DNA from: Planctomycetia bacterium
Lineage (GTDB): Bacteria > Planctomycetota > Planctomycetia > Pirellulales > S012-138
DNA length: 37,702 bases
Direction of reading: 5' to 3'
NCBI GenBank assembly: GCA_016177915.1
Contig: JACOUI010000328.1
Location: 1 to 37,702, forward strand
Numbering within the stretch: position 1 is the stretch's first letter; every line of letters starts with the position of its first letter. Under the pieces are notes generated by a model. It searched no databases, was not told where the DNA came from, and was given only the letters and a program-made list of their open reading frames with translations. The position numbers and the translations under genes were made by a program. Below, one piece after another: positions 16,267-25,890 of the stretch.

Positions 16267-18284
16267 CCAGTGCCGTAGACGTTCCTGGTGTCGTGCAGCT
16301 TGACGATGTAGTGGTCGCCGTGGTCCTCAATCATGTCGTAGATCGCCTGCCAATTCTCCCTCGCGAGGGCGGCCACGGCGGCCAGGAAGTAACAGTCGCC
16401 CACCTGGCCCTGTCGGACGTCGTTCTCGTGAATGCCGGGGTTGGGCGACTGAACTGGATCAACCAGCGTTGCTTCGTCGTTGTAGGCGGCGAAAAGCGTG
16501 ATGTCCTCAACGATTGTACACGTGGCCGAGTCCGTGCCGTTGAACGTCGGCTTGGTGCCCTTCAGGTCGGTCGGCGTAGGAATGACGTCGTACCCCGCCG
16601 GCGTGCTTGTTCCCGGGATCGTCGTTTCGAGAGTCACCACAAATGTCTCCAAATCGCCTTCGGGCGTGTCAGCCGCCGCGTGGAGTGTGATTGTGGCGGA
16701 GTTCTGTCCGGCGGGGATCTGGACCGTGCCGTAGTCTTGTTGAGGCAGATTCAACAGCACTGCGCGATCGCCCGCGACAATGTCGTTGGGAGAGGCGGCC
16801 GCCGTTACCGGCTTGGGCGCCGGCCCACCTGTGCTGGTCCAATCCACCTGGTAATACACGTTCAGCGGCGTTGCCAGCGTCTGGTCGCCCAAATACACAA
16901 ACGTCAGCGCGACCGTGTCTTCCGTCCCTTCGACGGCAAAGAAGTCGCCGGTGATCACGACGACGGTGTCGTAAATGTTGCCTGCGTCCACCGCGGTGCC
17001 CAGCGTGGCGTTCACAGGATTGGACAGCGTGACAGTGAATGATTCCGTCAGCTCCGGCCCCTGGTCGTCAACCGTCTTGACTTTGACTTCCTTGGTAGTC
17101 TGCCCTGGGTTGAATCGCAAGATCTCGTCGTGCGCTTCGTAATCGAGGCCGGTAGCCGCTGAGCCAGGCACCGTCTTGAACTTGACCAGGACGGGCTTCT
17201 CGCTCGCGGTGGACAAGTGAACGTAGTATTTCGCCACGCGCCCCTCGGCGACGTCCCGTTGGTTAGCCCCGACGTTAAGGGACACCGTCGGCGGCGAATC
17301 GTTGTCGTAAATCGTGCCCAGCCCGCTGCCATCGGCAATTCCGGCGCCAGTGACGCCTGCGATCTCCACGAAATAGACTTCCGTCGGCTCAAACGTGAGG
17401 TCGTCGATGATGGTCACGGGAATCTGAACCGAGTTCTGACCGGCGGGAATGACTGCTTGTCCCGCGGCTGACTGAAAGTCCTTGTTGGAACGGGCAGTTC
17501 CTGAGAACCGTTGGCCAGTGGCAGGATCGGCGTCGCGTTCCTTCGTCGTGTAGTTGACGGTCACGTCCTGCTGAAGTGGTCCGCCCTCGAGCGTGATTGT
17601 GAACGTCGCCGCGCCGGCAGATTCGTCTACGGTGACGTCGTCGATCGACACACGAGGTCCCGTTGCCGTCCCATCGTTGACCACGATCTGGCAAAAGGCG
17701 ACTCCGCGCCCGATCAGCGCGCCGGCAACGTCGATCACTTCCAGCCTGAACCATTCGTCTGGTTCCGCGTCACCGTCGTCAACGATCGGCACCTGAATCG
17801 GCACCGAAGAAGCACCGGCGGGCAAGACGACTTGCGCGAAGCTTGTCCCTCCGTAGTCCGACGGCGCAACCGCCGAATCGTCGCGGGTCGCGTACGTGAT
17901 GAGAATGTCTTGTTCGGAAACTCCGCCTTCCAGCGTCGCGTAAAAAACCGCCGTACCGCCATCTTCAAACACCGTCGTGTCGAGGACGTCGACGAGCAAC
18001 ATGGGCGCGTCGGGATCGTCGTTGTCCATGATGTCCGCAATCGCCGTCCCGTCGTCGACCAGCGCTCCTTGCGCGCTGACCAAGTGGACGCGAAACGACT
18101 CGACGCCTTCGACGGATAGGTCATTCACGATGGAGATGTTGATCGTCGCGGAAGTACTGCCCGCGGGGATGATGACCTGCTCAATGCCAGACGCGTCGTA
18201 GTCATCAGGGGCGACCGCCGAGTCGTCTGCGGTGTAATACGTTACGGCAACGTCCTGGCTCGTAACGCCGGAGAGGCTCACCAA
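16041..18284 (-). CDS. Calx-beta repeats plus N-terminal half of a calpain-like protease
   Basis: From TTG at 18284 the frame gives 747 residues: about four Calx-beta domains (about 1-90, 93-205, 210-330, 334-440), each closing with a (N/D)DD motif such as DIMDNDD or GTIYDNDS, then a more diverged beta region (about 445-600), and a calpain-type domain start with QGQVGDCYFLAAVAALA, Cys631 being the nucleophile. The His and Asn are in another frame downstream (see 15763-16266). Papain-fold C2 enzymes in bacteria are rare and often secreted; Calx-beta and calpain activity are both Ca2+ linked. The true 5' end is probably ATG 18358: it has GGAGAAG five bases upstream and a promoter above it, but one base must be added in a C run at about 18340 to keep frame; otherwise a TAG at 18351-18353 closes the frame. 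Confidence 0.82.
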   Translation of the reverse strand: MVSLSGVTSQDVAVTYYTADDSAVAPDDYDASGIEQVIIPAGSTSATINISIVNDLSVEGVESFRVHLVSAQGALVDDGTAIADIMDNDDPDAPMLLVDVLDTTVFEDGGTAVFYATLEGGVSEQDILITYATRDDSAVAPSDYGGTSFAQVVLPAGASSVPIQVPIVDDGDAEPDEWFRLEVIDVAGALIGRGVAFCQIVVNDGTATGPRVSIDDVTVDESAGAATFTITLEGGPLQQDVTVNYTTKERDADPATGQRFSGTARSNKDFQSAAGQAVIPAGQNSVQIPVTIIDDLTFEPTEVYFVEIAGVTGAGIADGSGLGTIYDNDSPPTVSLNVGANQRDVAEGRVAKYYVHLSTASEKPVLVKFKTVPGSAATGLDYEAHDEILRFNPGQTTKEVKVKTVDDQGPELTESFTVTLSNPVNATLGTAVDAGNIYDTVVVITGDFFAVEGTEDTVALTFVYLGDQTLATPLNVYYQVDWTSTGGPAPKPVTAAASPNDIVAGDRAVLLNLPQQDYGTVQIPAGQNSATITLHAAADTPEGDLETFVVTLETTIPGTSTPAGYDVIPTPTDLKGTKPTFNGTDSATCTIVEDITLFAAYNDEATLVDPVQSPNPGIHENDVRQGQVGDCYFLAAVAALARENWQAIYDMIEDHGDHYIVKLHDTRNVYGTGWQPFSDLEEIRIDKEDLLNRGPDMANLSFDWDTSTGKWEVWNVVLEQAFAKLHEGQAAITALVLETRWLTPGAS

Positions 18285-18358
18285 AAGCTGGACTTCGCCG
18301 TCGCTTTCGAAAGCCGCCGAATCGTTGATGCTAACGGCCGGGGGCGGCGGCTACCCAT

Positions 18359-18720
18359 GGTTCTTCTCCGCAGCTTGTAGAGTGCGAGCAATCCGTCGCC
18401 CTCGCGCGACTCGTGAAATGATGCCTCCTGGAGTCCGCGCGCTGAGCGCGAATCTAGCGGATCGCCAAGTCGACTTCAAGCAAATTCCGCAAACTGCCAA
18501 CCGCGCGCCAAGTGAAAAAACGCGCAGACCCGCGTACTGCCGGCCTGGCTACTCGGCATCCTGGATGCATACTACGAAAACTCTACTTTCCCTGCCGTTT
18601 CGCCGCTGTCCGTCGGCGCGGTCGCGCGATTGCGCCGGCTGCCCTTTCTTTGACCTTGCCAGGCAGTAGAATCGTCCCTGCCTGACCGTTCCCTGCAAGG
18701 ATCGACTGCGAGGATCGACC
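18359..18720. other. Divergent intergenic region
   Basis: About 360 bases between the calpain operon and cobL. It holds the minus-strand promoter at 18451-18479. On the plus side a TAGAAT -10-like box is at 18667-18672, but no -35 sits at proper distance (TTGACC at 18650-18655 is only 11 bases away). No cobalamin riboswitch signature was found before cobL. Nothing else is evident. Confidence 0.5.
18451..18479 (-). promoter_or_regulatory. Putative promoter of the calpain operon
   Basis: On the minus strand TTGAAG (18479-18474) and TAGATT (18456-18451) are 17 bases apart. Transcription would begin near 18444, some 85 bases before ATG 18358, which carries a GGAGAAG ribosome site. This supports 18358 as the intended start of the calpain gene. 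Confidence 0.45.
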
Positions 18721-19968
18721 GTGGCTCTCCGGCAAAAAATCCACATCGTCGGCATCGGCGACGACGGCCTCGACGGCCTGACCACGCACGCGCGCCAATT
18801 GATCCAGCAGGCCGACCTGCTCATCGGCGCGGAGCCGACGCTCAATCGCGTCCCCGCCGGCAAGCAGCAGCGGCACATCGTGGCCGACGACCTCGACCCG
18901 GTCGTGCGGATCATCGCGGCCCGGCCCGATTCGCGGATCGTCGTCCTGGCCTCGGGCGACCCGCTCTTTTACGGCGTCGCCCGCTACCTGTGCGACAAAA
19001 TCGGCAAGGAACATTTTGAGGTCGTCCCGCACGTCAGCAGCATGCAGCTTGCCTTCGCCCGCGTCAAAGAAAGCTGGGAAGACGCCTACCTGACGAACCT
19101 GGCCAGCCACCCGCTGGAAACGGTGCTGGAGCGGATTCGCATCGCCGGGACGGTGGGACTCTTCACCAGCGAAACGGCCACGCCCGCCGTCGTCGCCCGC
19201 GAACTCTTGGCCCGCGGCATCGATTACTTCTCGGCCTACGTCTGCGAAAACCTGGGCTCGCCCGACGAGCGCGTGACGCACGCGCAGCTCAAGGAGCTGG
19301 TCGGGCAGGAGTTCGCCCCGCTCAACGTGCTGGTGTTGGTGCGCAAACCCGGCGCCCCGGACCGGCCGAGCGACCGCGTGGGCAAGCGCCTTTTTGGCAA
19401 TCCGGATGAGGCGTTTTTGCAATCGAAGCCCAAGCAGGGCTTGCTCACGCCGGCCGAGGTCCGCAGCCTGGCCCTCGCCGAACTGGACCTGTCGCCCGCG
19501 AGCATCGTGTGGGACGTGGGGGCCGGCAGCGGTTCGGTGGCCGTCGAGGCGGCGCAGATCGCCGCCCAGGGAACGATCTACGCGATCGAGATGGACGCCG
19601 ACGACCACCAGCTCATCCGCGCCAACGCGGCCACGTTCGGCGTGGCGAATCTCGTGCCGGTTTTGGGCCGCGCGCCGGATGCCTGGAAGGACCTGCCCGA
19701 TCCCGACGCGGTCTTCGTCGGCGGGACGGGCCGCGAAATCCGGCGCATTGTGGACGAGGCCTACCGCCGGCTCCGGCCCCGCGGCCGGCTCGTGGCCAAC
19801 GTGGCCAGCATCGAGAACGTCGGCGAGGTCCACGCGGTGATGCACGGCCACGCGCCCAGCGTCAAGGTCTGGCTGATCAACGTGGCCCGCGGGACGTACC
19901 AACTGGAGCGGATTCGGTTCGAGGCGCTGAATCCGACGTTCTTGTTGTCGGTGGTCAAGCGCGCTTAG
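18721..19968 (+). CDS. cobL: Precorrin-6Y C5,15-methyltransferase (decarboxylating), CbiE-CbiT fusion
   Basis: A 415-residue bifunctional enzyme of corrin-ring synthesis. Residues 1-205 are the tetrapyrrole methylase (CbiE) half: IHIVGIGDDGLDGL, ADLLIGAEPTL, VVLASGDPLFYGVARYL, HVSSMQLAFARVKESWEDA. Residues about 215-415 are the CbiT half: LLTPAEVRSLALAEL, the SAM-binding loop VWDVGAGSGSVAVEAA, AIEMDADDHQL, and AVFVGGTGREI. Together they methylate C5 and C15 and decarboxylate the acetate side chain on C12, either in the aerobic (CobL) or anaerobic (CbiET) route; the sequence alone does not decide. The GTG start at 18721 is preceded by GAGG at suitable distance. No other cobalamin genes are here, so the pathway is scattered or the other genes lie outside. 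The product pathway would serve eutC at 9524. Confidence 0.93.
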   Translation: MALRQKIHIVGIGDDGLDGLTTHARQLIQQADLLIGAEPTLNRVPAGKQQRHIVADDLDPVVRIIAARPDSRIVVLASGDPLFYGVARYLCDKIGKEHFEVVPHVSSMQLAFARVKESWEDAYLTNLASHPLETVLERIRIAGTVGLFTSETATPAVVARELLARGIDYFSAYVCENLGSPDERVTHAQLKELVGQEFAPLNVLVLVRKPGAPDRPSDRVGKRLFGNPDEAFLQSKPKQGLLTPAEVRSLALAELDLSPASIVWDVGAGSGSVAVEAAQIAAQGTIYAIEMDADDHQLIRANAATFGVANLVPVLGRAPDAWKDLPDPDAVFVGGTGREIRRIVDEAYRRLRPRGRLVANVASIENVGEVHAVMHGHAPSVKVWLINVARGTYQLERIRFEALNPTFLLSVVKRA

Positions 19969-19991
19969 GATGCTGCCGAAACGGTTCGATT

Positions 19992-20141
19992 ATGGACTGG
20001 TGGAAAATCGCGATCGGAATCGCGTTGATTCTGCTCCCCTTCGTGCTCCTGTTCTGGTTCTGGCCCCATGACCGCAACCAGGGCCGGCAACACGGCGGCG
20101 GGTTTCGGGGCTATATGCGAATCAAGGGCGGCGGCCGCTAA
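19992..20141 (+). CDS. 49-residue single-pass membrane peptide
   Basis: A short gene from ATG 19992, 23 bases after cobL. The peptide starts MDWWKIAIGIALILLPFVLL, a strong transmembrane helix at about 5-24, followed by FWFWPHDRN and a Gly/Arg/Lys-rich tail (HGGGFRGYMRIKGGGR). The hydrophobic-then-basic layout and end at a clean TAA argue for a real small membrane protein, although no Shine-Dalgarno is obvious. Family not recognised. Confidence 0.5.
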   Translation: MDWWKIAIGIALILLPFVLLFWFWPHDRNQGRQHGGGFRGYMRIKGGGR

Positions 20142-20220
20142 ACGCACGCGCGAGTCTGCGACCCCTGTGAATGCGAGTCACCGGGGGGCTGACGTTCCCC
20201 GCTCGCCGACGGAGGCAACC

Positions 20221-20910
20221 ATGCCCACCATCCTCGACCGCGACCTGGCCCATCTCATTCACTCGCTGCACAACAAGCAGGCGCAGGCGCAGGCCCACGT
20301 CTGGATGCGCGGCGAAGGCGCGGTCGTCTACGACCAGAACGGCAAGGCGTTCCTCGACGCGCTGGCCGGCCTGTGGAACGTCGTCGTCGGCCACGGCCGC
20401 AAGGAGCTGGCCGACGCCGCCGCCCGCCAGATGTCCACGCTGGCCTACGCCACCTGCTACGCCGGCTCGACCAATCCGCCGGCGATCGAGCTGGCCGAGC
20501 GGCTGTCGGAGATCTGTTATCCGAACATCCGGCGGTTTTACTTCACCTGCGGCGGGTCGGAATCGAACGAGGCCGCCTTCAAGACCGCGCGATTCTTTTG
20601 GAAGACGGCCGGGCGGCCTGAGAAGGTCAAATTCATCAGCCGCCGCTTCGCCTACCACGGTACGACGCTGGCCGCGATGACCGCCACGGGCCTGGAGTCG
20701 TACTGGCCGATGTTCGAGCCGCGCGTGCCGGGCTTCTCGCACATCGAAAGCCCGTACCCCTACGTTTCACGTTCACCCCGCGCGACACGAGCGACCGTCG
20801 CACGCCCAGCCAGGCTGCGGCCGACCTGTTGGAAGAAGAAATCCTCCGCCAGGGTCCGGAGACCGTGGCGGCGTTCATCGGCGAGCCGGTGCAAGGGGCC
20901 GGCGGCGTGA
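20221..20910 (+). CDS. Class III aminotransferase, N-terminal part before a frame break
   Basis: Starts at ATG 20221 with GGAGG five bases upstream. Residues 1-180 are the N-terminal half of a PLP-dependent class III (omega-amino acid/pyruvate type) aminotransferase: WMRGEGAVVYDQNGKAFLDALAGLWNVVVGHG, ATCYAGSTNPPAIELAERL, FYFTCGGSESNEAAFKTARFF (phosphate-binding GSE), and RRFAYHGTTLAAMTATG. After SPYPY, near 20763, the frame turns into basic low-quality sequence; the true continuation (RFTFTPRDTSDRRTPSQAAADLLEEEI) lies one frame over and continues in 20829-21584. Adding one base near 20763 restores a protein of 454 residues, the normal family length. Either a sequence error or a recently inactivated gene. 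Confidence 0.9.
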   Translation: MPTILDRDLAHLIHSLHNKQAQAQAHVWMRGEGAVVYDQNGKAFLDALAGLWNVVVGHGRKELADAAARQMSTLAYATCYAGSTNPPAIELAERLSEICYPNIRRFYFTCGGSESNEAAFKTARFFWKTAGRPEKVKFISRRFAYHGTTLAAMTATGLESYWPMFEPRVPGFSHIESPYPYVSRSPRATRATVARPARLRPTCWKKKSSARVRRPWRRSSASRCKGPAA

Positions 20911-21584
20911 TCGTTCCGCAAGACGACTACTGGCCGCGCATCCGCCAGATTTGCGACCGACACAACGTCCTTCTGATCGCCGACGAAGTGATCACGGGCT
21001 TCGGCCGGACGGGAGACTGGTTTGCCCTCTCGCGGTACGGCATCAAGCCGGACATCGTCAGCTTCGCCAAGGCGATCACGAGCGGCTACTTTCCGCTGGG
21101 CGGGATCGGCGTGAGCGACCAGATTGCAGAGGCCATCGACGCCGCAACGGACCAGCGGACGTGGATGCACGCCTACACCTACTCTGCGCATCCCACGGGT
21201 TGCGCCGTCGCGCTGGCCAACCTCGACATCATCAAGCGCGAAGGGCTGGTGCAGCGGGCTGCGGAATTGGGGCAACTGCTCCTTTCGCGCCTGAAGACGC
21301 TCGCGGCGCATCCCAACGTGGGCGACGTCCGCGGGCTGGGCCTGATGGCCGCCGTCGAGTTGGTCGCCGACCAGAAGACCAAGGCCGAGTTTCCGCCGGA
21401 GTCCAAAATCGGCCCCAGGATCCACGCAGCCACGCAGGAGCGGGGGATGTTCACGCGGTTGCGAGGTGACGTGTACAACCTGGCGCCTCCTTTTATTACG
21501 ACACCTGCACAGATTGAACGGATGGTGCAGATTCTGGGGGATTCGACGGATGCGGTGCTGCCAGCCATGCGCGGCGCACCTTGA
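20829..21584 (+). CDS. Class III aminotransferase, C-terminal part after a frame break
   Basis: The homologous sequence in this frame begins at about 20764. It holds the core of the enzyme: FIGEPVQGAGGVIVPQDDYW, LLIADEVITGFGRTGDWF with the PLP-ring aspartate, VSFAKAITSGYFPLGG with the PLP lysine (Lys284 in the joined protein), WMHAYTYSAHPTGCAVALAN, and a C-terminal small domain ending in ITTPAQIERMVQILGDSTD. Substrates of this group are typically beta-alanine, GABA, putrescine or similar amines with pyruvate as acceptor; the specific one cannot be read. The stop at 21584 converges with the minus-strand unit, 11 bases away. See 20221-20910 for the start and the break. Confidence 0.9.
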   Translation: MEEEILRQGPETVAAFIGEPVQGAGGVIVPQDDYWPRIRQICDRHNVLLIADEVITGFGRTGDWFALSRYGIKPDIVSFAKAITSGYFPLGGIGVSDQIAEAIDAATDQRTWMHAYTYSAHPTGCAVALANLDIIKREGLVQRAAELGQLLLSRLKTLAAHPNVGDVRGLGLMAAVELVADQKTKAEFPPESKIGPRIHAATQERGMFTRLRGDVYNLAPPFITTPAQIERMVQILGDSTDAVLPAMRGAP

Positions 21585-21595
21585 GGATTGCAGCT

Positions 21596-21946
21596 CTAAG
21601 CGTCTTTCAAAAAATCCTCAACGTCGTCCCAGTCGATCGGGTAGCCCTTGCGCCGCGGGAACGCGTAAACAATGTCAACGTGGTCCTCGCGGTCGCTGTC
21701 GGGGAACGTCCAATGAATGAAAATCAGCCTGAAGCTGTGCTTGCCCGATTCCAGGTAGGCCTTGCGAAGCTGTGCGGTCGGATACCCCTGGCGGACGTGC
21801 TCTGGAACGACATCCAGCAAAGGGAACGACGACGGGTCGCGTTCCAGGGCCTCAAACGTCTCTTGCAGGAGCTTCTTGACGAGCTGGCTCGTCGCGGCGA
21901 TGGCCTTGAGTTCGCGCTTCACGTACGAAGAGTCGATCGATGCCAT
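21596..21946 (-). CDS. Small RelE/HigB-like protein, candidate toxin
   Basis: A 116-residue protein. N-terminal helices (MASIDSSYVKRELKAIAATSQLVKKLLQ is too helical for a RelE start alone) lead to FEALERDPSSFPLLDVVPE, then basic strands YPTAQLRKAYLESGKHSFRLIFIHW, and HVDIVYAFPRRKGYPIDWDDVEDFLK. The pattern of a short helix pair followed by strands with Arg/Lys and a closing hydrophobic strand resembles RelE/ParE-type ribonuclease or gyrase toxins, but no catalytic set was recognised. The ATG at 21946 lies two bases after the stop of the gene at 21949-22593, so the pair is translated together. Most likely the toxin half of a two-gene module; confidence in that role is limited. Confidence 0.65.
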   Translation of the reverse strand: MASIDSSYVKRELKAIAATSQLVKKLLQETFEALERDPSSFPLLDVVPEHVRQGYPTAQLRKAYLESGKHSFRLIFIHWTFPDSDREDHVDIVYAFPRRKGYPIDWDDVEDFLKDA

Positions 21947-21948
21947 GA

Positions 21949-22593
21949 TCAGGCACCGGCCTCTTTTTTCTGGCCACGACCGAAGTAGATGCTGCGCCAA
22001 TCCTCGCCGTGCGCTGGGCGTTTGGCCGCGCGTTCGATGCGCTTCGACAGTTCGCGATGCAGGCGTTCGTCGACCAGGTCGGACAGCCATTCCGCCTCGT
22101 CGTCGTCCAGCCCATCAAGTTCGATGCGATCCGGAGCCAGGGAAGCGAAAACAACGTCACCGCGGCGGCTGGAATTGTGAGTCGCGTTGCTGGCGGCCAT
22201 TTCAAGAATATCGTCGCTCGTCAGGTTGGCCCATCGGCGGAATGCGCGACGCAGTTCACGGTTCCAATTGGGAAAGAAGCGCCCAAAGAACCGCCGCAGC
22301 GCGGCGGCTTCCCGCCTGGATAATTCGGCCCTGATTCGTTCCGAGGGGCCGTCAAAGCAGGTCGAAATCCTGCCGGCGCTTCTGAGCTTGTTCAGCGCCT
22401 CCGAGATTTCATCGCTGAACTCCCCCAGCCGCCACTTCTTAAAGGTGAAAAGACGCCATTTTGGCTTGGCGCTCTCGTCGGCAAGAAAAAGTGTCTTGTG
22501 AAGACTGAGCGGACCGACAGCGCCGCGCCGCCACAGGCTTAACGCCCAGAGCACCGCCAGCTTCTGAATCACTGGTTTGTGCAACGCAGCCAC
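21949..22593 (-). CDS. Panacea (DUF4065)-like protein, candidate antitoxin
   Basis: A 214-residue protein with GTG start at 22593. Residues about 8-70 (KLAVLWALSLWRRG, LHKTLFLADESA, WRLGEFSDEISEALNKLRSAGRI) resemble the Panacea domain, whose known hallmarks are KLLYLAD-like and GP(F/Y)SPE-like segments in phage GepA-type and antitoxin proteins. The C-terminal 140 residues are helical and rich in Arg, Glu and Asp. Panacea proteins act as antitoxins against many unrelated toxins, and the gene order here (Panacea-like first, small protein next with a two-base gap) is as expected for such a pair. A TAGAAT box at 22627-22622 may be the -10, without a good -35. The Panacea assignment is by eye and needs a profile search. 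Confidence 0.55.
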   Translation of the reverse strand: MAALHKPVIQKLAVLWALSLWRRGAVGPLSLHKTLFLADESAKPKWRLFTFKKWRLGEFSDEISEALNKLRSAGRISTCFDGPSERIRAELSRREAAALRRFFGRFFPNWNRELRRAFRRWANLTSDDILEMAASNATHNSSRRGDVVFASLAPDRIELDGLDDDEAEWLSDLVDERLHRELSKRIERAAKRPAHGEDWRSIYFGRGQKKEAGA

Positions 22594-22707
22594 GTATCAC
22601 CCCGCGGCAATGGACAACAAGATTCTAGCATCGGCCGACATTCGCGACATCCGATCCAATCGGACCGACCCGCATGACTCGCAACCCTGCTGCCGCCGCT
22701 CGTCCGC

Positions 22708-22736
22708 TTGACACCCCCGGTGTCCACCGATACATT
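22708..22736 (+). promoter_or_regulatory. Sigma70-type promoter of the ABC ATPase gene
   Basis: A perfect TTGACA at 22708-22713, a spacer of exactly 17 bases and TACATT at 22731-22736. Transcription would start near 22743, leaving a leader of about 185 bases before ATG 22928. Confidence 0.6.
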
Positions 22737-22927
22737 TACTTGGCTGTAGCAGCAGTAAGTTTCGTCAGATTGAGGACTTGCCGATGGGGAGCGCCCCCTG
22801 GCGGGGCGTCGCCGACAGGACCTTAAGAGTCCGGCGTTCGCGGAACGGCGCTGCGTGGGTCGTGCTTTGCGCGGCCACACAAGGCGCTTTTTCCACTGTA
22901 TAGGCACGCGGTTGTCGTGCATCCGTC
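22737..22927 (+). promoter_or_regulatory. Structured leader of the ABC ATPase gene with attenuator-like hairpin
   Basis: Between the promoter and the start codon lie several stems. CGCCCC near 22791-22796 pairs with GGGGCG near 22802-22807. CGTTC pairs with GAACG at about 22833-22845. A bulged stem at 22869-22887 is followed by five T bases (22888-22892), as in a transcription attenuator. No known riboswitch class was recognised. The rest of the divergent region (22594-22707) holds only the possible -10 of the minus-strand pair. Confidence 0.35.
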
Positions 22928-24190
22928 ATGGCCCGCCTGGAACTTACCGGCTTAACCAAGCGGTTTTCGGGGGACGTGACGGCCATTCGTGATTTGAGCT
23001 TGACCGTCGACGACGAGTTGCTGGTGCTTTTGGGACCAAGCGGCAGCGGCAAGTCGACGACCCTGCGGCTGATCGCCGGGCTGGAAACGCCCGACGACGG
23101 CCGGGTCTGCATCGACGATCAGGTCGTGAATAACCTTCCGCCGGCGCGGCGCGGCGTCTCCCTGGTCTTCCAGGAACTGGCGCTCTACCCGCACCTGACG
23201 GTGAAGAAAAACTTGTCCTTTGGCTTGGAATTGAAAGGAGGAATGAACGGGCTGTCGCGGCTCGGGCTGACTTGGCTCAAGGCGCGCCTGACGGGGTCGT
23301 CCGCAGCAAAAACGCGGTGGGCCGAGATCGACGACGAGGTGACGAAGGTCGCCCGCATGTTGTCGATCGAGGGCCTGCTCGCGCGTCGTCCCGACGAATT
23401 GTCCGGCGGCGAGCGGCAACGTGTCGCTCTGGGCCGGGCGCTGGTCGGGCGGCCGCGCGTGCTGCTTTTGGACGAGCCCCTCGCGCACCTGGACGTTCGG
23501 CTTCGCGAAACGGCCCGGCGCGAGCTAGTGGACCTTCGCCGGCGACTCGGCGCTTGCATGCTGTACGTCACCCACGACCAGGCGGAAGCTCTGGCCCTGG
23601 GAGACAGGATCGGCGTGCTCGACGCGGGGCGCCTGCGGCAACTGGGAACTCCCCAGGAGGTCTACGACGCTCCCGCCGACCGGTTCGTGGCCGGGTTCCT
23701 CGGCTCGCCGCCGATGAACCTGCTGGACGGAGAACTGTCCGGCGGCGAAGGGACGGCGTTGTGCTTCCGTGGGGCCGGGTTTTGCCTGCCGCTGGCCGGC
23801 GCGCCGGTTCCCGTCGCGAGCCAACGTCGCTTCACGCTGGGCATCCGTCCGGAAGCGATCGAGGTTCGGGGGAGCCAGGTCGGCGAAGGACGGGAACAAC
23901 ACGAACCGCTGGTTGGCGAAGGGTGCAGCACCAGGTGTGCCGCCGCCTTGGACGCCCGCCACTGGCTGGGAGACACGATCGTGGCCTACGTCCTGCTCGG
24001 CGCGGCGCGTCTGGCCGTGAAGTGCGGCACGCGGACGCCGAGCGGAAGATCGATCCAAAACGCAACTGCGCCCGACCCAATCTCATGCAACATTCCCCAT
24101 GACGAAATGCACTGGTTCGACGCCCAGAGCGGCCGACGAGTGACCCGCCTGGAGCGCCTCGAAGGGTGCAACGAAATCGCGACCAACTAG
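22928..24190 (+). CDS. ABC transporter ATP-binding protein, MalK/UgpC type
   Basis: A 420-residue ATPase of the carbohydrate-uptake (CUT1) type. Walker [10 protein letters not shown] (36-44), Q-loop Gln82 in [13 protein letters not shown], signature [15 protein letters not shown] (158-172), Walker B VLLLDEP (178-184), D-loop HLD, switch His216 in VTHDQAEAL. After residue 235 come the regulatory TOBE strands ([40 protein letters not shown]). An insertion of about 32 residues (103-134, rich in Gly, Leu, Lys) lies between Q-loop and signature where MalK has a short link. No permease or binding protein is adjacent, so it may energise several separate importers. ATG 22928 is preceded by a promoter and a long leader. 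nusA begins 55 bases after its stop. Confidence 0.93.
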   Translation: MARLELTGLTKRFSGDVTAIRDLSLTVDDELLVLLGPSGSGKSTTLRLIAGLETPDDGRVCIDDQVVNNLPPARRGVSLVFQELALYPHLTVKKNLSFGLELKGGMNGLSRLGLTWLKARLTGSSAAKTRWAEIDDEVTKVARMLSIEGLLARRPDELSGGERQRVALGRALVGRPRVLLLDEPLAHLDVRLRETARRELVDLRRRLGACMLYVTHDQAEALALGDRIGVLDAGRLRQLGTPQEVYDAPADRFVAGFLGSPPMNLLDGELSGGEGTALCFRGAGFCLPLAGAPVPVASQRRFTLGIRPEAIEVRGSQVGEGREQHEPLVGEGCSTRCAAALDARHWLGDTIVAYVLLGAARLAVKCGTRTPSGRSIQNATAPDPISCNIPHDEMHWFDAQSGRRVTRLERLEGCNEIATN

Positions 24191-24245
24191 CACTGCCGGC
24201 CCCGGGCCTGGGACGGGGCACTCCACGACCGGAATCGCACGCACC

Positions 24246-25778
<1,533 letters not shown>

Positions 25779-25890
25779 CGACCACCCACAGCCGACCGGG
25801 CTTCGCGCTAGGAGAAATCGGCATGTAAATAACGCAGCAACGAGGCGCCGCGAAACGCCAAGGCGTTTCCCCGGGCCCAGGAGCAACCGC

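Noticed and set aside
18359-18720. Cobalamin riboswitch before cobL
   Set aside because: No B12 box or matching stem set was seen in the region.
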